Source: Phycisphaerales bacterium UBA2421 (GTDB taxonomy: Bacteria; Planctomycetota; Phycisphaerae; Tepidisphaerales; Tepidisphaeraceae). Taken from it: a stretch of 23,290 nt of DNA. Each line of letters begins with the position of its first letter. The stretch's first letter is position 1. The stretch spans positions 179,653 to 202,942 of the forward strand of contig DDRH01000067.1 of assembly GCA_002343075.1 (NCBI GenBank), read 5' to 3'. The translations under genes and the position numbers were made by a program. The notes beneath the pieces were generated by a model. It was given only the letters and a program-made list of their open reading frames with translations. It did no database searches and had not been told where the DNA came from. Below, one piece after another: positions 20,657 through 23,290 of the stretch.

Positions 20657-20959
20657 TCATTTCATCGTGCAAACTTCCATCGCATCACCGCACGTGGGAC
20701 AGCGTTCGAGCTTGCCCGACGCGAAATAACCTTCGGCGACGCGGCGGCAATCCGGGCATTCGACCGATTTGCGGGTGGTGTAGGCAACGATTCGCCCCTT
20801 CTCGCGGCGCGGAAGCTTTGTCCAAGTGACCTGGCACTTGGCGCAGATGACGGCTTGTGTCGAGTCCGACGCGCGCGAGTCCATCGCCGTGTCTGATTGA
20901 CATCCGGCGAGGATGCCAACCGCGAAAATCGTGGCTACACCAATAATTGACGCCTTCAT
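20657..20959 (-). CDS. Small cysteine-rich lipoprotein with zinc-ribbon-like CxxC motifs
   Basis: Encodes 100 aa from ATG 20959 (AAGGAG 7 bp upstream). The N-terminus is a lipoprotein signal ending in the lipobox LAGC (about residues 15-18). The mature part carries three CxxC pairs, CAKC, CPDC and CPTC, plus a final Cys in EVCTMK, arranged as in zinc-ribbon or rubredoxin-like metal sites. It could bind a heavy metal at the outer or inner membrane surface. It lies downstream of the tiny Cys-rich gene and a MerR-type regulator on the same strand, beyond a terminator, so its expression may be separate. No family name is assigned. Confidence 0.8.
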   Translation of the reverse strand: MKASIIGVATIFAVGILAGCQSDTAMDSRASDSTQAVICAKCQVTWTKLPRREKGRIVAYTTRKSVECPDCRRVAEGYFASGKLERCPTCGDAMEVCTMK

Positions 20960-21061
20960 CCTGCGCTCCTTGCGGCTGGGTATGTTTCTCTGCGCGATAG
21001 TTCCCATGGTAGTTTGGCGTCTTCGCGCGCGGCACTTTATTTGCAAATCCTAATACGGACC

Positions 21062-21095
21062 AAAGAGGCCCCGCCGCGTGGCGGGGCCTCTTTTT
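21062..21095. terminator. Intrinsic terminator
   Basis: AAAGAGGCCCCGCC (21062-21075), loop GCGT, GGCGGGGCCTCTTT and further T residues to 21095. It has a perfect stem and a T-run on the plus strand, and AAA pairs extend it so that it can also work leftwards. It lies 6 bp after the stop of the leftward gene at 21102 and so most likely terminates that transcript. Confidence 0.85.
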
Positions 21096-21101
21096 GGATG
21101 G

Positions 21102-21290
21102 CTACCTCTTCACCGGGCAGCAACAGGACGGAATCTGTTGGCCGTTGAGTGGACAGGTGATCGTCTCGGCCTGCTGAACCGGCTTGGCCGCCTGCTGGGG
21201 CACCGGCGCGGGCGCGGGCGCAGCGGGTTTGTGTGCTGACGTTGCGGACAACGCCATGAGGGCAAGTGTCGTGAACATTGAGAACTCCAT
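21102..21290 (-). CDS. Tiny exported Cys-rich protein, possible metal binder
   Basis: Encodes 62 aa from ATG 21290 (AGAAGG 3 bp upstream); ATG 21278, with GGAG 6 bp upstream, would give 58 aa and is equally likely. The protein has a short hydrophobic signal-like start (MFTTLALMALSATSA), an Ala/Pro/Gln spacer, and a compact C-terminus ITCPLNGQQIPSCCCPVKR containing four cysteines. I have an impression of similar short proteins ending in CP.....IP.CCCP in planctomycetes, but no known function. Position next to a mercury-type MerR regulator suggests binding of a soft metal outside the cytoplasm. Confidence 0.65.
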   Translation of the reverse strand: MEFSMFTTLALMALSATSAHKPAAPAPAPVPQQAAKPVQQAETITCPLNGQQIPSCCCPVKR

Positions 21291-21359
21291 TCGCCTTCTG
21301 TTGTTGTTCGCGGGCACGCGGAAGGCATCGTGTGGCCGTCGAAGGTTATACGGGCCGTA

Positions 21360-21773
21360 TCACGGTACGGGGTTCGTTGAATCAAAACTTTCGAGGATCG
21401 GGCATTCGTTGACCGACCCGCGTCCCGGGCAAGCGGTGGTGAGTCGAGCAAGCGCCTTTCTCATTCGTTTCAGGTCGCGGATTTTCTGATCAATGTCCGA
21501 TAGCTTCGTTTCCGCCCGCTCGCGAACATCCGCGCAGCTCGTATCCGGCTCGAATCGCAGCGCGAGCAGCTCTTTGATCTCGCGGAGGGAAAAGCCCAAC
21601 TCCTGCGCCCGCTTGATGAACCGAACGCGGCGGACGTCATCCGTCGTGAACACTCGATATCCCGATGCCGTGCGCGGCGGCTTGGGCAGCAACCGCTCGC
21701 GCTCGTAAAAGCGGATGCTCTCCACGTTGATGCCGCCTTGCCGGGCCAGATCGCTGCTAGTGAGTCGATTCAT
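21360..21773 (-). CDS. MerR-family regulator with mercury-type cysteine triad
   Basis: Encodes 137 aa from ATG 21773 (GGAG 7 bp upstream). MerR proteins are dimers that twist a promoter with an over-long spacer to switch on metal-resistance genes. The winged helix-turn-helix is at the N-terminus (NRLTSSDLARQGGINVESIR, FYERERLLP, RTASGYRVF), followed by RRVRFIKRAQELGFSLREIK and the long dimer helix. Cysteines C80, C115 and C124 are spaced 35 and 9 apart, exactly as C82, C117 and C126 of the Hg(II)-binding MerR; the extra adjacent cysteine typical of zinc sensors is absent. The sequence ...TACPGRGSVNECPIL resembles the metal loop of MerR. Mercury is therefore the best guess, copper, lead or cadmium being alternatives. 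No mer transport or reductase genes are in the window. Confidence 0.92.
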   Translation of the reverse strand: MNRLTSSDLARQGGINVESIRFYERERLLPKPPRTASGYRVFTTDDVRRVRFIKRAQELGFSLREIKELLALRFEPDTSCADVRERAETKLSDIDQKIRDLKRMRKALARLTTACPGRGSVNECPILESFDSTNPVP

Positions 21774-21792
21774 TCGGCGCTCCTGTGACGGG

Positions 21793-21824
21793 AGTGTACA
21801 CCCTGTAGGTAAGTACGGAGTCAA
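21793..21824 (-). promoter_or_regulatory. MerR-type promoter with over-long spacer
   Basis: On the minus strand, TTGACT (21824-21819) and TACACT (21798-21793) are separated by 20 bp, longer than the usual 17, as in promoters controlled by MerR-family proteins. The spacer contains an imperfect dyad around CCGTACTTACCTACAGG. It lies 20 bp before the regulator start, so the gene is probably self-regulated and drives the leftward metal genes. Confidence 0.7.
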
Positions 21825-22071
21825 GGCAGTCATCCAGATTCCCGACAGGCTCGAAAGGTGTGTCGGTCCTCCGACGCACCACCTTCGAGACCGCGTGCTG
21901 CATTGAGTACGCTGCCACTTCGCGTGGTTGTGAGGTGCGGATTTCGCCATTGTCGGCGCGAAACTTCCGAACTTCCCAAACTCCACAACTTCCGACGCGG
22001 AACGAGATTGGCTCGTTTCGACGTGACTCGCGGAATCGCGGGCGACGCCTCGTCGCATCTCGATCATCGGG
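21825..22071. other. Gap between the efflux pump and the MerR regulator
   Basis: About 250 bp with no convincing gene and no strong hairpin noted. It separates the efflux gene stop (22072) from the regulator promoter, so the two are probably independent transcription units. Confidence 0.5.
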
Positions 22072-23290
22072 TCACGCCTGAACTTCCCGCGCTGCCCGCA
22101 GTGGCGGTTGCGGCATAGCGGCGGCGGGTTGGTCGTTTGGCGGCAAGGCGGTTTTGGGAAGTCCGCGGCGCTTCACGAGGTAGAAGATGACCGGATAAAC
22201 CAGCAGCTCCATGACGAAGCTCACGGAGATTCCGCCGATTAGTGGTGCAACGAGTCGTCGCATCACGTCGGCGCCGGTGCCGGTTGCCCAGAGCAACGGG
22301 AGCAGGCCGATCATGTCGGTGGCCACGGTCATGGTCTTGGGGCGGATGCGCTTCACGGCTCCTTCGTGAATGGCGGCCAGCAGGTCAAACTTATTTCGCA
22401 TCCGGCCGGCTTTCTTGAACTTCTCGTACGTCGTGTCGAGGTAGAGGAGCATGACCTGGCCGGTTTCGGCATCGACTCCGAGCAGTGCAATGATGCCAAC
22501 CCAGACCGCAAGGCTCATGTTGTAATCGAGCAGCCAGAGGAACCAGAACGCGCCGATCAGACTGAACGGCACCGCCAGCATGATGACCGCGACGCGGAAC
22601 CAGCTTCCATTGCTGATGTACAAGAGCAGGAGAATCAACACGAGCGTAATCGGAATCACCATGCTCAGACGGCGGTTGGCTTCCTGCAAATACTCGAACT
22701 GGCCGGACCATTCGACGTGATATCCCGGCGGCAGCTTCAACTGAAGGGCAATCGCGTTCTTTGCTTCGTTGACGTATCCGCCGAGATCGCGGCCGGCGAT
22801 ATCGACGAAGACAAACGCCGCGACTTCGGCGTTTTCGCTGCGAATCATCGGCGGGCCGGGGTTGACGCTGATCGCCGCCAATTGACCGAGCGGGATCTGC
22901 GCGCCAGCCTGCGTGCGCACCAGAACCTGCTTGAGCGAGCCGAGATCATCACGCAGCTCGCGTGCGTACCGCAAATTAAGCGGATACCGCGCCGGGCCAT
23001 CAACCAGAGTGGTGACATTCATTCCGCCGATGGCGGTTTGGATGACATCCTGCACATCACCCACCGTGAGCCCGAAGCGGGCGATGGCTTCGCGGTCGAT
23101 ATCAAAATCCAGGTAGTAGCCGCCGGTGGTTCGTTCCGGATACGCGCTGAGCGTTCCGGGAATCGTCCGCACGATGCTGGCGGCCTCTTCGGCCAGGCGC
23201 GACAGTTCGTCCAGATTCGGCCCCATCACCTTGATGCCAACCGGCGTCTTGATGCCCGTGCTGAGCATGTTGATGCGATTCTCGATCGGG
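22072..23290 (-). CDS. cusA: CusA/CzcA-family heavy-metal RND efflux pump, C-terminal part (cut by the window end)
   Basis: At least 406 codons; the frame is open to the window edge, and the 5' part lies outside. The preserved start of the visible part, IENRINMLSTGIKTPVGIKV, is the CusA/CzcA motif (usual form IK.RIDML.TGI.T.VGVK). The porter-domain remainder follows (about 1-215 of the visible part), then the second membrane bundle: VIPITLVLILLLLYISNG, VAVIMLAVPFSLIGAFWFL, LAVWVGIIALLGVDAETGQV, then KRIRPKTMTVATDMIGLLPL, and a last helix before VKRRGLPKT. Such pumps use proton flow to export Cu(I), Ag(I) or Zn/Co/Cd from the periplasm. LLYLD and YEKFKKAGRM fit the CusA subgroup, so copper/silver is favoured. 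The normal partners (CusB, CusC) are not in the window, except a TolC fragment at 19319-19792. Confidence 0.93.
   Translation of the reverse strand, partial: PIENRINMLSTGIKTPVGIKVMGPNLDELSRLAEEAASIVRTIPGTLSAYPERTTGGYYLDFDIDREAIARFGLTVGDVQDVIQTAIGGMNVTTLVDGPARYPLNLRYARELRDDLGSLKQVLVRTQAGAQIPLGQLAAISVNPGPPMIRSENAEVAAFVFVDIAGRDLGGYVNEAKNAIALQLKLPPGYHVEWSGQFEYLQEANRRLSMVIPITLVLILLLLYISNGSWFRVAVIMLAVPFSLIGAFWFLWLLDYNMSLAVWVGIIALLGVDAETGQVMLLYLDTTYEKFKKAGRMRNKFDLLAAIHEGAVKRIRPKTMTVATDMIGLLPLLWATGTGADVMRRLVAPLIGGISVSFVMELLVYPVIFYLVKRRGLPKTALPPNDQPAAAMPQPPLRAAREVQA

Overview
The window is GC-rich and gene-dense and most likely comes from a member of the Planctomycetota. That is inferred from an LEQRIL-type N-terminal motif on an RTX repeat protein, a Ser/Thr kinase fused to a formylglycine-enzyme-like domain and coupled to an ECF-like sigma factor, and several small families I associate with that phylum. 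No rRNA, tRNA, CRISPR array or insertion sequence was recognised.

Left part (1-14164) looks like part of a conjugative or mobilisable element (ICE or plasmid). A rightward row of small genes (152-4623) includes an HTH regulator, the antirestriction protein ArdA, an ArdA-associated small protein and an Api92/YubB-like protein. The gaps between them hold strongly folded, repeated, non-coding elements. A MobF/TrwC relaxase (7963-5018, minus strand) diverges from a VirD4/TraG-type coupling ATPase (8236-9663). The gap between them carries a perfect 11-bp palindrome and is the best place for an oriT. The coupling ATPase lacks its membrane anchor and overlaps a membrane protein by 4 bp. It is followed by a small protein, two tandem paralogous exported proteins and a 366-aa protein of unknown function, all in one probable operon.

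Middle part (14156-16761, minus strand): a sigma factor and a membrane kinase with an extracytoplasmic FGE-like domain overlap by 4 bp and probably form a signalling unit.

Right part (17127-23290) mixes decaying and intact accessory genes. There is a sterol-desaturase-family pseudogene with a nonsense codon and a frameshift, an RTX-type protein, a frameshifted small exported protein, and joined remnants of a TolC-like and an ASCH-domain gene. Intact genes are an exported DM13-like protein, a Cys-rich lipoprotein, a tiny Cys-rich exported protein, a MerR regulator with mercury-type cysteine spacing and its own MerR-type promoter, and the C-terminal part of a CusA/CzcA heavy-metal RND pump cut by the window end. 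Together this suggests a heavy-metal response locus.

The most interesting signal is a 63-nt three-way-junction element present twice (1656-1718, 2553-2615), whose copies differ by a compensatory base-pair change. With it goes a second family of hairpin leaders directly before ardA and the next gene. The orientation of these genes relative to the presumed oriT fits a conjugative leading region expressed early, perhaps from single-stranded DNA promoters; that function is inference.
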